A stretch of 7,149 bases of DNA from Bacilli bacterium (GCA_017888105.1 JAGHGS010000103.1:1-7149), one strand, 5' to 3'; shown: positions 1 through 6,717, counted from the stretch's first letter. The notes: generated by a model not told the origin, from the sequence alone. Program-made: numbers and translations.

Positions 1-1384
1 CTCCACTTCTTGTATTTCGATCGTTACAAAATCCCGCACTTCCTCCACTGGCTATCTTGTTATCATAACTTTGCAAGTTATTACTATACCATGTATCGAG
101 TATTCCTTTTATGGTGCTTGCTGTTCCTCCATTTTGGGTACTTGGTCTTTGTAAATCTGTTGTATATGTATATCCTACATAATAACTTCGATTATAACTA
201 CTATTGAATGCGCTTGTTTGTGTTTGCGTATAATCCGTACTGCTATCATTATATCCATTGGCTAGTACGGTCTCTTTTCCTGCTGCGTCTACTTCTGATT
301 TCTCTCCACTATAAATGATTCGAACCGTGCCATCTTCATTTATTCGGATAATTCGCCAATATTTGTTAGCAAATACCAAATAATTATTTTCTACATCGCC
401 TCTATAGTAGTATGTTGTTCCTTTACTTGTGGTTTCTTCATAGATTCCTACAGTTTCTTCATCACAATTACTTCCATCATTACTTCCGTTCGTACAACTT
501 GTTTTACTAAAGTCTACTAAACTTGTTTCTTCTGGGTTAGAACATATTAGTTTGCTTGTTCCATTTAAAGTAGTACATACCATCTGCGATAATGCTACAT
601 TTACTGTTATGTTTCCTAAAGTGGTTGCAACTTGCTTTGTTTTTGGTGTTGCACTTGATAAATCTACTGTATAACTATTATTTGATAGGTTTGCACTTAT
701 ATTTGGTTCACATATATTATCTGTTGTTGTACAGTATGTTGCACTTGTTACATTATTTGTTAATGTACTAGTTAAAGTTTTATCATTTAATTCAAATGTT
801 GCTTCTAGGTTATCTACTACTTGGATTTCTGGGTTTGCTATGACATTTATTTTTGATTGATATACTTTATTTGCAGCTTGCTCAACTGTGGCATCATAAT
901 CTAGCCATATTTTTAAATGATATGTTTTCGTTTCATTAGCTGTTAGTGTTCCCGTATACAAGTTATATGATTCATAAGCATTATCTATTTCTGGTGTAAC
1001 ACTTATATTATCACTTAATATGGATATTACATTTCCTACTGTATCACTAGATAGTGCTACTTTAATATAATCGGCACTAAGTGAGTTTGCTACTTCATTT
1101 AAACTTTCTAAATTGATTTGATAGTTTGCATCCGTATTACAAGTATTTTCAATTGTAAAATCATAACTTGTTCCATCTAATCCCTCTATATCTGTGATTG
1201 GATAAGTATTGCTTAAATTAATGGATGATGATGCATCGGTTAGTGATATGTTTAAACATCCACTAGTAAAAGTATTTGCTTGTTCTTGTATTCCTCCAAT
1301 ACTAAAGAAAGCATAACTTACGCTAATAATTATTCCCACTATAGCTATTAAACTTACTCCTAATACAATTATTCTTTTTTTCAT
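1..1384 (-). CDS. Large secreted TasA/camelysin-like surface protein, C-terminus cut off by the window edge
   Basis: Reading leftward from the ATG at 1382-1384, 461 codons are open with no stop to the window edge, so the 3' end is missing. The start has AAAGGG at 1393-1398, 8 nt upstream. Residues 1-25 form a signal peptide/anchor: MKKR, then a hydrophobic stretch ending SVSYAFFS, like SipW-processed TasA/camelysin-type N-termini. Residues about 40-180 resemble the beta-rich TasA-like region (LNISLTD, then YDFTIENTC). Residues 190-310 are Thr/Ser/Asn-rich with spaced Cys (218, 225, 270, 281, 297, 307). Residues 323-360 carry TYYYRGDVENNY and YWRIIRINEDGTVRIIYSG, a block I associate with large repetitive surface proteins of gut low-GC bacteria. 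WYSNNL follows at 432-437. The likely role is a cell-surface fibre or adhesin; that is inference from composition and signal peptide. It has its own consensus promoter and faces a divergent Xre regulator. The family and anchoring mode cannot be settled without the C-terminus. Confidence 0.85.
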   Translation of the reverse strand, partial: MKKRIIVLGVSLIAIVGIIISVSYAFFSIGGIQEQANTFTSGCLNISLTDASSSINLSNTYPITDIEGLDGTSYDFTIENTCNTDANYQINLESLNEVANSLSADYIKVALSSDTVGNVISILSDNISVTPEIDNAYESYNLYTGTLTANETKTYHLKIWLDYDATVEQAANKVYQSKINVIANPEIQVVDNLEATFELNDKTLTSTLTNNVTSATYCTTTDNICEPNISANLSNNSYTVDLSSATPKTKQVATTLGNITVNVALSQMVCTTLNGTSKLICSNPEETSLVDFSKTSCTNGSNDGSNCDEETVGIYEETTSKGTTYYYRGDVENNYLVFANKYWRIIRINEDGTVRIIYSGEKSEVDAAGKETVLANGYNDSSTDYTQTQTSAFNSSYNRSYYVGYTYTTDLQRPSTQNGGTASTIKGILDTWYSNNLQSYDNKIASGGSAGFCNDRNTRSG

Positions 1385-1419
1385 ATACACTACCCTTTAC
1401 TTAATTATTTTACATTTTA

Positions 1420-1449
1420 ATTATATCTTTTATGGGGCATACTTGTCAA
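1420..1449 (-). promoter_or_regulatory. Consensus sigma-A promoter of the surface-protein gene
   Basis: On the minus strand a perfect -35 TTGACA (1444-1449) and a perfect -10 TATAAT (1420-1425) are separated by 18 bp. The predicted transcript start is near 1413, giving a leader of about 28 nt that contains the AAAGGG ribosome-binding site. A promoter this strong probably needs repression, and the spacer contains a palindrome (1431-1441). Confidence 0.85.
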
Positions 1450-1471
1450 TGTAAAAATGAGGCAAACTTGC
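1431..1471. promoter_or_regulatory. Candidate operator cluster in the divergent intergenic region
   Basis: Three overlapping signals lie here. TATG-GGG-CATA is a palindrome (1431-1441) lying between the -10 and -35 of the surface-gene promoter. GCAA-AC-TTGC is a second palindrome (1462-1471) upstream of that -35. GGCATACTTG (1436-1445) and GGCAAACTTG (1461-1470) form a direct repeat, 9 of 10 identical, 25 bp apart. This position suits a repressor site controlling the surface gene and perhaps the regulator itself. The neighbouring Xre protein is the obvious candidate ligand, but that is inference. Confidence 0.4.
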
Positions 1472-1477
1472 TACAAT
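1472..1477 (+). promoter_or_regulatory. Weak candidate -10 for the Xre regulator
   Basis: TACAAT matches the -10 consensus at 5 of 6 positions, but no good -35 lies 16-18 bp upstream; TTGTCA at 1443-1448 is 23 bp away. If used, transcription would start only about 10 nt before the ATG, almost on the GGTGAT site. The TTGTCA lies on the same bases as the divergent -35, so the two promoters would compete. Confidence 0.25.
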
Positions 1478-1483
1478 TTTTTT

Positions 1484-1489
1484 GGTGAT
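1484..1489 (+). promoter_or_regulatory. Ribosome-binding site that decides the Xre start
   Basis: GGTGAT is complementary to the 16S rRNA 3' end and sits 4 nt before the ATG at 1494. It overlaps the in-frame upstream TTG (1482) and GTG (1485) codons, which therefore are unlikely to be the start. Confidence 0.7.
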
Positions 1490-1493
1490 AAAA

Positions 1494-1706
1494 ATGCTAA
1501 AAGAATATCGCAAAAGAAAAAATATTAGTCAGGAAGAATTAGAAAGATTGACTAATATAGATAGAAAAACTATATTTAGAATTGAAAATGATTTAAATAT
1601 GCCTTTGTTAGATACTTTTGCTAAAATGGTTGTGGCTTTGGATTTAACTGATGCAGAAATTGCTTTAGAAGTTAAGAAAATTATAAATGAAAATATTAAT
1701 AAATAA
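1494..1706 (+). CDS. Small Xre/Cro-type helix-turn-helix regulator
   Basis: The 70-residue protein is almost entirely one HTH_3/Xre DNA-binding domain. Residues 4-9 (EYRKRK) form the basic helix 1, and 12-32 (SQEELERLT, then NIDRKTIFRIEN) give the classic helix 2, turn and recognition helix. Residues 36-66 are the remaining helices, ending in a Lys/Asn-rich tail. There is no ligand-binding or oligomerisation domain, so it resembles SinR-like or phage-type minimal repressors in size. I chose ATG 1494 because GGTGAT at 1484-1489 is its ribosome-binding site; a TTG at 1482 would add four residues but overlaps that site. It is divergent from the surface-protein gene with 109 bp between the starts, which suggests that it represses that promoter and possibly its own. 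The target is inferred, not shown. Confidence 0.85.
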   Translation: MLKEYRKRKNISQEELERLTNIDRKTIFRIENDLNMPLLDTFAKMVVALDLTDAEIALEVKKIINENINK

Positions 1707-1742
1707 TAGCCTTTAAATAACTTTTTCTACATTTCTACAACT

Positions 1743-1759
1743 GTTTCCATTTTGGAAAC
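1743..1759. repeat. Short hairpin GTTTCC-ATTTT-GGAAAC
   Basis: A perfect 6-bp stem encloses a 5-nt loop (ATTTT). The 15-bp core (1744-1758) is identical to the core of the longer hairpin at 3028-3054 inside the RhuM relic. The closing pair is G-C here and A-T there. Confidence 0.6.
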
Positions 1760-1854
1760 TCTTGAAGTTTTTGTTCACTTGGTTTGCAGAATGATCCCTA
1801 AATTCAATAGCTATTATTATTTTTAGATTGTAATTATTTATATTTATCATAATC

Positions 1855-1886
1855 AGTTGTTCGGAATTTTCGAACAACTTTGTTTT
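1855..1886 (+). terminator. Candidate terminator downstream of the Xre gene
   Basis: AGTTGTTCG (1855-1863) pairs perfectly with CGAACAACT (1871-1879) around a 7-nt loop, and TTGTTTT follows on the plus strand. It lies 149 nt after the Xre stop, between convergent genes, so it may stop Xre transcription. The minus-strand tail (GATTATGAT) is poor in T. The tract is short and interrupted by a G, hence moderate confidence. Confidence 0.5.
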
Positions 1887-1912
1887 CATATATTTAGTCT
1901 AAATGTCATTAA

Positions 1913-2781
1913 TTATAGGTTTTCTATCAATTTATTATTGTTTTTATCTAATTCATGAATTCCAAGAATATTCTTATCATTTGTTAATATTTCCAATTCT
2001 TTTCTAGCGGTATTATTCAATTTTTCTAGTCGTTGTCTTTGCGGAATATTATTGTCTATCATACTAGCATTTAAAACTTCTAAATTGCTTAATACCACTA
2101 AATGAAGAATATCTGTATAATCTCTTATATTACCACTTAAATTAGGATTTTGTTCTCTCCATTCTTTTGCTGTCATCCCAAATAAGACAACATTTATTAC
2201 ATCCGCTTCGTTTGCATATACAAACATTTTTTGCTTTTCAGTTAATTTCGGTGCAATATTTTCTTTTATACTATCAGTATATTCTATAATTAGTTTTTGA
2301 TAAACTTCTTCTAACTGACCATTCTATTTTTTCTTGATAACTTTCATTATATTTTAACCTTTTAAATTCTTTAATCAAATATAATTTAAATAAATTATCA
2401 ATCCAAGAAGCAAATTCTAAGGCTATATCTGAATGTGCAAATGTACCAGCACTATATTTGCCTTTACTATATGTCAATCCTTTGGCATTTACTTGTACAC
2501 CATTGACTTGGTGACATTGTAAAAGATTTTTTGGGGGCTTCAGTTTTAATTAGGCTGAATTCCACCGAATTAAAATTTTCGTTGCTTAATTCCTCCCAAA
2601 GTCCTAAAAATTCAATCGTATCATAATTACTCAGCTATTTTTTGATAACGTCTGAAGGATCTCTTGGATTTTTGTATTTAGCTAAATCTGTTAAAGAAAT
2701 ATAGTCTTCATTATCTATTCTCATTACTCGTATTTCATTTTCATTAACATTCATAACTGTCGTAATTTGTGTTTTATTCAT
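1913..2781 (-). pseudogene. KilA-N domain protein, broken by one nonsense codon and two frameshifts
   Basis: From an ATG at 2779-2781 (AAGGG site at 2790-2794, 8 nt upstream) the frame reads MNKTQITTVMNVNENEIRVM and on through DYISLTDLAKYKNPRDPSDVIKK. It then hits TAG at 2635-2637, where the family has the Trp of N-W-L. The same frame continues with TIEFLGLWEELSNENFNSVE and SPSQW. A shift near 2497-2505 is needed to reach VQVNAKGLTYSKGKY and AGTFAHSDIALEFASWI, the KilA-N core. A second shift near 2276-2284, at an ATAT run, leads to TDSIKENIAPKLTEKQ, MFVYANEADVINVVLFGMTA and KEWREQNPNLSGNIRDY, ending in TAA at 1913-1915. Repaired, this would be about 290 residues, normal for bacterial KilA-N proteins, which are DNA-binding and typical of phages and accessory islands. 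The longest surviving frames are 2274-2477 and 1913-2227. It sits 91 nt downstream of the RhuM relic on the same strand. Three lesions argue for real decay rather than one sequencing error. Confidence 0.88.
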
Positions 2782-2820
2782 ACTTACTTCCCTTCTATTT
2801 TACTATTAATATTATTTTAT

Positions 2821-2849
2821 TTAGATTATTAACAAAATCTAATTTTTTT
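2821..2849. repeat. AT-rich inverted repeat between the two relics
   Basis: TTAGATT (2821-2827) pairs with AATCTAA (2836-2842) around an 8-nt loop, followed by seven T on the plus strand. With only two G-C pairs and no plus-strand gene upstream, it is unlikely to be a strong terminator. On the minus strand it lies in the leader of the KilA-N relic. Confidence 0.35.
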
Positions 2850-2872
2850 GTTTTTCATTAAAATAAAGCAAT

Positions 2873-3235
2873 TTAACTATTTTCTCGATTCATGTCATTT
2901 AGTACACTTAGCCAGTTAGTTAATTCTATATTTTCTTTCGTTACTTTTCTAGAGTTTACACGATATCCTATAGTGATAATGGCATCTAAGTTATAAAATT
3001 CTGTATTTTATTTTTTGCCATCGCTTGCAGTTATTTCCATTTTGGAAATAACTGAATTTCTTACCAATTCTTCTTCGAAGATGTTTTTTAAATGTTTTGA
3101 GATATCTGGTACTTGAACATCAAATACTTTAGCCATTCCTTTTTGACTTAGCCATAAAGTTTCATCTTTGTAGACAGCATTTACTACTACTTCTCCTTCT
3201 TTATTTTTGTAAATAATCAAGTTATCTTTTTCCAT
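2873..3235 (-). pseudogene. RhuM-family (Virulence_RhuM) gene relic, nonsense codon and lost C-terminus
   Basis: The frame begins at ATG 3233-3235 behind AAAGGGTGG (3242-3250). Residues 1-75 match the RhuM N-terminus: LIIYKNKEGEVVVNAVYKDE, TLWLSQKGMAKVFDV, ISKHLKNIFEEELVRNSV, then ITASDGKK. Codon 76 (3008-3010) is TAA where relatives have Tyr or a similar residue. The same frame continues with NTEFYNLDAIITIGYRVNSR, an unmistakable RhuM block, so one base (for example TAT to TAA) interrupted it. After VNSRK the family sequence (ATQFRIWA) is absent. It is replaced by 22 unrecognised residues, VTKENIELTNWLSVLNDMNR plus a few more, ending in TAA at 2873-2875. RhuM proteins usually exceed 300 residues, so about two thirds is lost. 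The family is often found beside type I restriction genes and in mobile islands; its biochemical role is not established. A 75-residue product could still be translated. Confidence 0.85.
3028..3054. repeat. Perfect 11-bp hairpin inside the RhuM relic
   Basis: CAGTTATTTCC (3028-3038) and GGAAATAACTG (3044-3054) are exact reverse complements around ATTTT. The hairpin encodes the SVISKMEIT region, so it sits within coding sequence. Its 15-bp core recurs at 1744-1758. Confidence 0.7.
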
Positions 3236-3268
3236 TCAAAACCACCCTTTCTATAACTTGAAATATAT

Positions 3269-3316
3269 ACTATATTCCTTGTAATAATTATATCAAACAA
3301 TACATAAGTTCATCAA
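3269..3316 (-). promoter_or_regulatory. Promoter region of the RhuM relic, two candidate promoters
   Basis: On the minus strand, TTGATG (3311-3316) lies 18 bp from a perfect TATAAT (3287-3292). Alternatively, TTGATA (3291-3296) lies 16 bp from TATAGT (3269-3274). Either puts the AAAGGGTGG site and ATG a short way downstream, so the relic probably is or was transcribed from its own promoter, separately from nifJ. Confidence 0.55.
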
Positions 3317-3327
3317 TTGTTTAATTT

Positions 3328-3362
3328 AAAAATACTTCTCGTTAATTTTGAGAAGTATTTTT
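3328..3362 (-). terminator. Rho-independent terminator of nifJ, overlapping its stop codon
   Basis: A 13-bp stem (3328-3340 with 3350-3362) has a 9-nt loop (3341-3349). On the minus strand the stem is AAAAATACTTCTC, with GAGAAGTATTTTT closing it, so the U tract is the 3' arm itself, followed by AAATT. The nifJ TAA (3342-3344) is in the loop and the last codons form the 5' arm. The T-rich arm on the plus strand could make it bidirectional, but no plus-strand gene leads into it. Confidence 0.8.
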
Positions 3363-6300
3363 TTGGCTTAATTCTTTATAGTAAGCATATCTTTTTTTGG
3401 CGTTTTCTATTTGTTTTGATAATAGTTCATTTGCTAGATCTTTATCTTTTATTTTTAAGGCATTATATCTAACTTCATTGTCTAAGAATTTTTCATAATC
3501 ATCAAAGTTTGGCTCTTTGTTATCCATATATAGTTTTTCTTCTATAGGATTATAACGCATAAGTAGTGTATATCCTACTTCACTTGCTAATTTTTCTTCT
3601 TCTATTGAGTGAGACATACCCGTTTTAATGCCTTGTTCAATACATGGAGAGTACGCAATGATGATTGCTGGACCATTATGTTCCATAGCTTCTTTCATTA
3701 CTTTAATACTATGCATCATATTTGCACCTAAACTAATACTAGCTACATAACAGTTTGGATAAGACATGGCAATTCTAAATAAATCTTTTTTGGCTGTTTT
3801 TTTACCAAAATCTGCAAATTCGGCAACTGCTCCTAGTTTACTTGACTTACTAGCTTGACCCCCAGTATTCGAATACACTTCAGTATCTAATACTAATACT
3901 TTGATATTTTCACCTGCCAGCAAGACATGATCAAGTCCTCCAAAGCCTATATCATATGCCCAACCATCGCCTCCAATTGCTAATACTGTTCTAGCAGGAA
4001 CATAATTTAATAAACTCTTTAGTTTTTCAGGTATTTCTAAGGTAGATAATTTATTTTTGATATCCATTGTGATTTTAAAGTCATTCATATTATTTATAAA
4101 CTTTGTGAATAGCTCTTTTAACTCATTATTTACATGATCCATTTCTTCTTCCATGATCTTTTTAATTAAATTTCGTTTACTTTGGAAAGATAGATGCATT
4201 CCTAAAGCAAATTCAGCATTGTCTTCAAATAAAGAATTAGCCCATGGAATTGTGTATGGAGTAGTTGGGACAGAACCGCCATAAATACTGGAACAACCTG
4301 TTGCATTAGCAATGACAAGTTCATCACCAAAAAGTCTTGTAATTAAATTAATGTATGGTGTTTCGCCACATCCGGCACAAGCTCCACTAAATTCAAATCT
4401 TGGTTTCAATAAAGAGGCACCAGGAACCGTAAATTTATTTAGTACTTCCGGATTTTCATAATTGTTGAAATATTCATTCGCTTTTCTTTGACTTTCTAAA
4501 TCGACTGGGCCAAATTCTAATGCTTTTTTACCATTTTTACCAGGACATTCTTCAATACATAAGCCGCACTCTGTACAATCTACTTCACTTACGAGTACTT
4601 GATAAGTATATTCTTTATTCGCTAAGAAAGGAATTCCTTCTTCATTTTTGGTTACAAAAGTTCTAATAACAGCATGAGGACATACAAAGCTACAACGACC
4701 ACATTCGATGCAATTTTCTTTAATCCATTTAGGAGCAAAACTATTAACATGTCTTTTTTCTAACTTGCTTAAACCATCTGGGAATGTTCCGGTTTTTAGT
4801 GATGCTACTTCCCCTACTGTTAATTCATCTCCTAGTCTTCTATTTATTTTACTAAATACATCTAAATTTGTTTCTTTTGGTTTGTTATCTTCTTTTGTTA
4901 TTTTAATTTCTTTTAAATTATTTAATACTTCTTTGATGGCCGCTATATTACTGTTAATAATATTTTCTCCTTTGGTTTTAAAACTTTCTTTAATGCTTTT
5001 TTCTAGTAGTTCATAAGCATTCGAAATATTTAGTTTATCTAGAACTATCATTTCAATAATTTTACTAATTTTTCCTCTTATACCACAATCCGAAGCAATC
5101 TTTGAAGCATCAATTGTAAATACTTTTACATTTTTATCTTTTATTAGCTGTATATCTTCTAGACAAAATAGTTGATTTAATTCTTCATCTGTTTTGTTCG
5201 TATTAATAATAATTGTGCCATTATCAACTATATTATGAATCATGCTAAACTTTTTAAAATATTCATCTTTCGTTACAACAATTAAACTTGGATGTTCTAC
5301 ATAAAATGGAGCATTTATTTCTTTATCACTGATTCGTAAATTACTTACGGTTACTCCTCCACTTTTTTTAGAATCATAAGAAAAATAGCCATTTACATAA
5401 TTACCAGATTTTCCCATTATTTTTAGAATATCTTTTGAGGCACTGACACATCCATCGGATCCATATCCATAAATTAAAAACTCTTTCGCCTCTAACTTAA
5501 TGTTATATTCTTCTTTTGGTAAACTAGTGTAAGTTACATCATCCGTAATACCAATGGTGAAATTGTTTTTTAAAGTACCTTCTAACATCGTGAAGACACT
5601 TTTAATATCTTTTGGAGTAGTATTTTTACTCGATAGACCAAATCTTCCACCAACTATATTTATTTTCTTATCTTTTAGGGCATTTACTATATCTAAATAT
5701 AATGGTTCTCCACCAGCTCCTGCTTCTTTCGTTCTGTCTAGGACTGCAATATTTTTTACTGTATCTGGTAGTACATTAAGTAAGTATTTGAAACTAAATG
5801 GACGATATAAATGAACCGTTATTACACCTATTTTTTTACCCTTTTTTAATTCCTCTTCTACTACTAGTTTAATCGTATCGGTAATACTTCCCATTGCAAT
5901 AATAATATTTTCAGCATCTTCTACTCCAAAATACTCAAATGGTTTATAGTGGGTACCCATTATTTGGTTTATTTGTTCCATATATTTATTTACAATATCG
6001 GGAAGTATTTCATAATTTGGATTTCTCGCTTCTTGTGTTTGGAAAAAAATATCTTCATTCATCGCCATACCTTTTTGAATCCCTGAAGATACATTTAATG
6101 ATTTATTTTTAAATTCCTCAATTTTATCCCAAGGAATAATTTCTTTTATCTTCTCTATTGGTAATTCTTTGATACTACTAATTTCATGACTTGTCCGAAA
6201 TCCATCAAAAAAATGTAAGAAAGGAATGCTTCCTTCGATTGCTGATAAATGAGCAACAGCAGCTAAATTTTTGGCATCATAAACATTGGATGAAGCAAGA

Positions 6301-6704
6301 ATCGCAAAACCCGTACTACGCGTCGCATAAACATCACTATGATCGCCAAATATAGATAAAGCATTTGTTGCTATGGTTCTTGCAGCAACATGAATCACTC
6401 CTGGAAGCATTTCTCCTGCTATTTTATACATATTGGGAATCATTAATAAGAGTCCTTGAGATGCTGTAAAAGTAGATGCTAGAGAACCACTAATTAAAGC
6501 TCCATGAAAAGCTCCAGAGGCTCCTGCTTCACTTTGCATTTCAATTAATTTTACAGGAGAACCAAATAAATTTAATTTATGGTGGCTTAACGCATCAATA
6601 TTCGATGCCATAGGGCTTGATGGCGTTATCGGATAAATACTTGATATTTCACTAAAAAAGTATGCTATATCACTACATGCTTTATTTCCATCACATATTT
6701 TCAT
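3342..6704 (-). CDS. nifJ: Pyruvate:ferredoxin (flavodoxin) oxidoreductase, single-chain, 1120 residues
   Basis: It catalyses pyruvate + CoA + 2 oxidised ferredoxin to acetyl-CoA + CO2 + 2 reduced ferredoxin, in the cytoplasm of fermenting anaerobes. Domains, numbered from ATG 6704: pyruvate/TPP domain 1-235, with YPITPSSPM (24-32), EMQSEAGASGA (55-65, Glu59 the TPP-activating type) and GDHSDVYATR (120-129). Domain II follows at about 255-350, with AGAGGEPLYLD (328-338), then GGRFGLSSK (352-360). The gamma domain runs about 405-580, with YDSKKSGGVTVSNLR (443-457). The EKR region is about 614-665. Two 4Fe-4S sites lie at Cys 665/668/671/675 and 710/713/716/720. The C-terminal TPP domain has GGDGWAYDIG (911-920) and DTEVYSNTGGQ (940-950). 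Cys 776, 779, 804 and 1021 match the proximal cluster ligands. All cofactor motifs are present, so it should be active. Family length is about 1170-1200; this is a little short. Start 6704 is chosen over the in-frame 6752 because AGGTGAT lies 6 nt upstream and the promoter covers the extension. Confidence 0.97.
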   Translation of the reverse strand: MKICDGNKACSDIAYFFSEISSIYPITPSSPMASNIDALSHHKLNLFGSPVKLIEMQSEAGASGAFHGALISGSLASTFTASQGLLLMIPNMYKIAGEMLPGVIHVAARTIATNALSIFGDHSDVYATRSTGFAILASSNVYDAKNLAAVAHLSAIEGSIPFLHFFDGFRTSHEISSIKELPIEKIKEIIPWDKIEEFKNKSLNVSSGIQKGMAMNEDIFFQTQEARNPNYEILPDIVNKYMEQINQIMGTHYKPFEYFGVEDAENIIIAMGSITDTIKLVVEEELKKGKKIGVITVHLYRPFSFKYLLNVLPDTVKNIAVLDRTKEAGAGGEPLYLDIVNALKDKKINIVGGRFGLSSKNTTPKDIKSVFTMLEGTLKNNFTIGITDDVTYTSLPKEEYNIKLEAKEFLIYGYGSDGCVSASKDILKIMGKSGNYVNGYFSYDSKKSGGVTVSNLRISDKEINAPFYVEHPSLIVVTKDEYFKKFSMIHNIVDNGTIIINTNKTDEELNQLFCLEDIQLIKDKNVKVFTIDASKIASDCGIRGKISKIIEMIVLDKLNISNAYELLEKSIKESFKTKGENIINSNIAAIKEVLNNLKEIKITKEDNKPKETNLDVFSKINRRLGDELTVGEVASLKTGTFPDGLSKLEKRHVNSFAPKWIKENCIECGRCSFVCPHAVIRTFVTKNEEGIPFLANKEYTYQVLVSEVDCTECGLCIEECPGKNGKKALEFGPVDLESQRKANEYFNNYENPEVLNKFTVPGASLLKPRFEFSGACAGCGETPYINLITRLFGDELVIANATGCSSIYGGSVPTTPYTIPWANSLFEDNAEFALGMHLSFQSKRNLIKKIMEEEMDHVNNELKELFTKFINNMNDFKITMDIKNKLSTLEIPEKLKSLLNYVPARTVLAIGGDGWAYDIGFGGLDHVLLAGENIKVLVLDTEVYSNTGGQASKSSKLGAVAEFADFGKKTAKKDLFRIAMSYPNCYVASISLGANMMHSIKVMKEAMEHNGPAIIIAYSPCIEQGIKTGMSHSIEEEKLASEVGYTLLMRYNPIEEKLYMDNKEPNFDDYEKFLDNEVRYNALKIKDKDLANELLSKQIENAKKRYAYYKELSQKNTSQN

Positions 6705-6710
6705 TTTATT

Positions 6711-6717
6711 ATCACCT
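6711..6717 (-). promoter_or_regulatory. Ribosome-binding site that decides the nifJ start
   Basis: AGGTGAT on the minus strand is an excellent Shine-Dalgarno match with a 6-nt spacer to ATG 6702-6704, where the conserved PFOR N-terminus (MKICDGNKA) begins. Confidence 0.85.

Larger units (their letters stand above)
1713..1889 (-). pseudogene. Possible relic of a second RhuM-like gene (58-codon frame)
   Basis: A 58-codon reading frame runs leftward from an ATG at 1887-1889 to a TAA at 1713-1715, with no ribosome-binding site. Its residues LFENSEQ (5-11) and YNLKIIIAIEFR (20-31) loosely echo two RhuM-family signatures, LFxTSKQ and YNLDxIIAxGYR. The intervening part of the family (the 'EEGEL' region) is missing, so this would be a small internally deleted remnant. 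The rest (residues 32-58) is not recognised. The similarity is short and could be chance in AT-rich DNA; the frame also overlaps hairpins at 1743-1759 and 1855-1879. It is not a credible functional gene. Confidence 0.3.

Noticed and set aside
10..207. Plus-strand 65-codon reading frame, rich in Tyr, Leu and Phe
   Set aside because: It lies entirely within the minus-strand surface-protein gene, which is open for 461 codons with a signal peptide, promoter and RBS.
1482..1493. TTG (1482) or GTG (1485) as start of the Xre gene
   Set aside because: Both lie on or next to the GGTGAT ribosome-binding site that serves the ATG at 1494, and the added residues are outside the HTH fold.
2274..2477. Separate small gene of 67 codons
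   Set aside because: Its sequence is the core of the KilA-N domain and continues into neighbouring frames on both sides, so it is a fragment of the broken gene.
1913..3235. Stop-codon reassignment to explain the TAG at a Trp position and the TAA at a Tyr position
   Set aside because: The two stops differ, would need different amino acids, and are accompanied by frameshifts and a deletion. nifJ runs 1120 codons with none of them and ends normally in TAA.
4708..5016. Plus-strand 102-codon reading frame
   Set aside because: It is antisense to nifJ, over its EKR/ferredoxin linker region, with no RBS; its hydrophobic composition follows from the complement of Lys/Asn-rich codons.
5554..5814. Plus-strand 86-codon reading frame
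   Set aside because: It is antisense to conserved nifJ domain II motifs (AGAGGEPLYLD, GGRFGLSSK), so the minus strand is the coding one.
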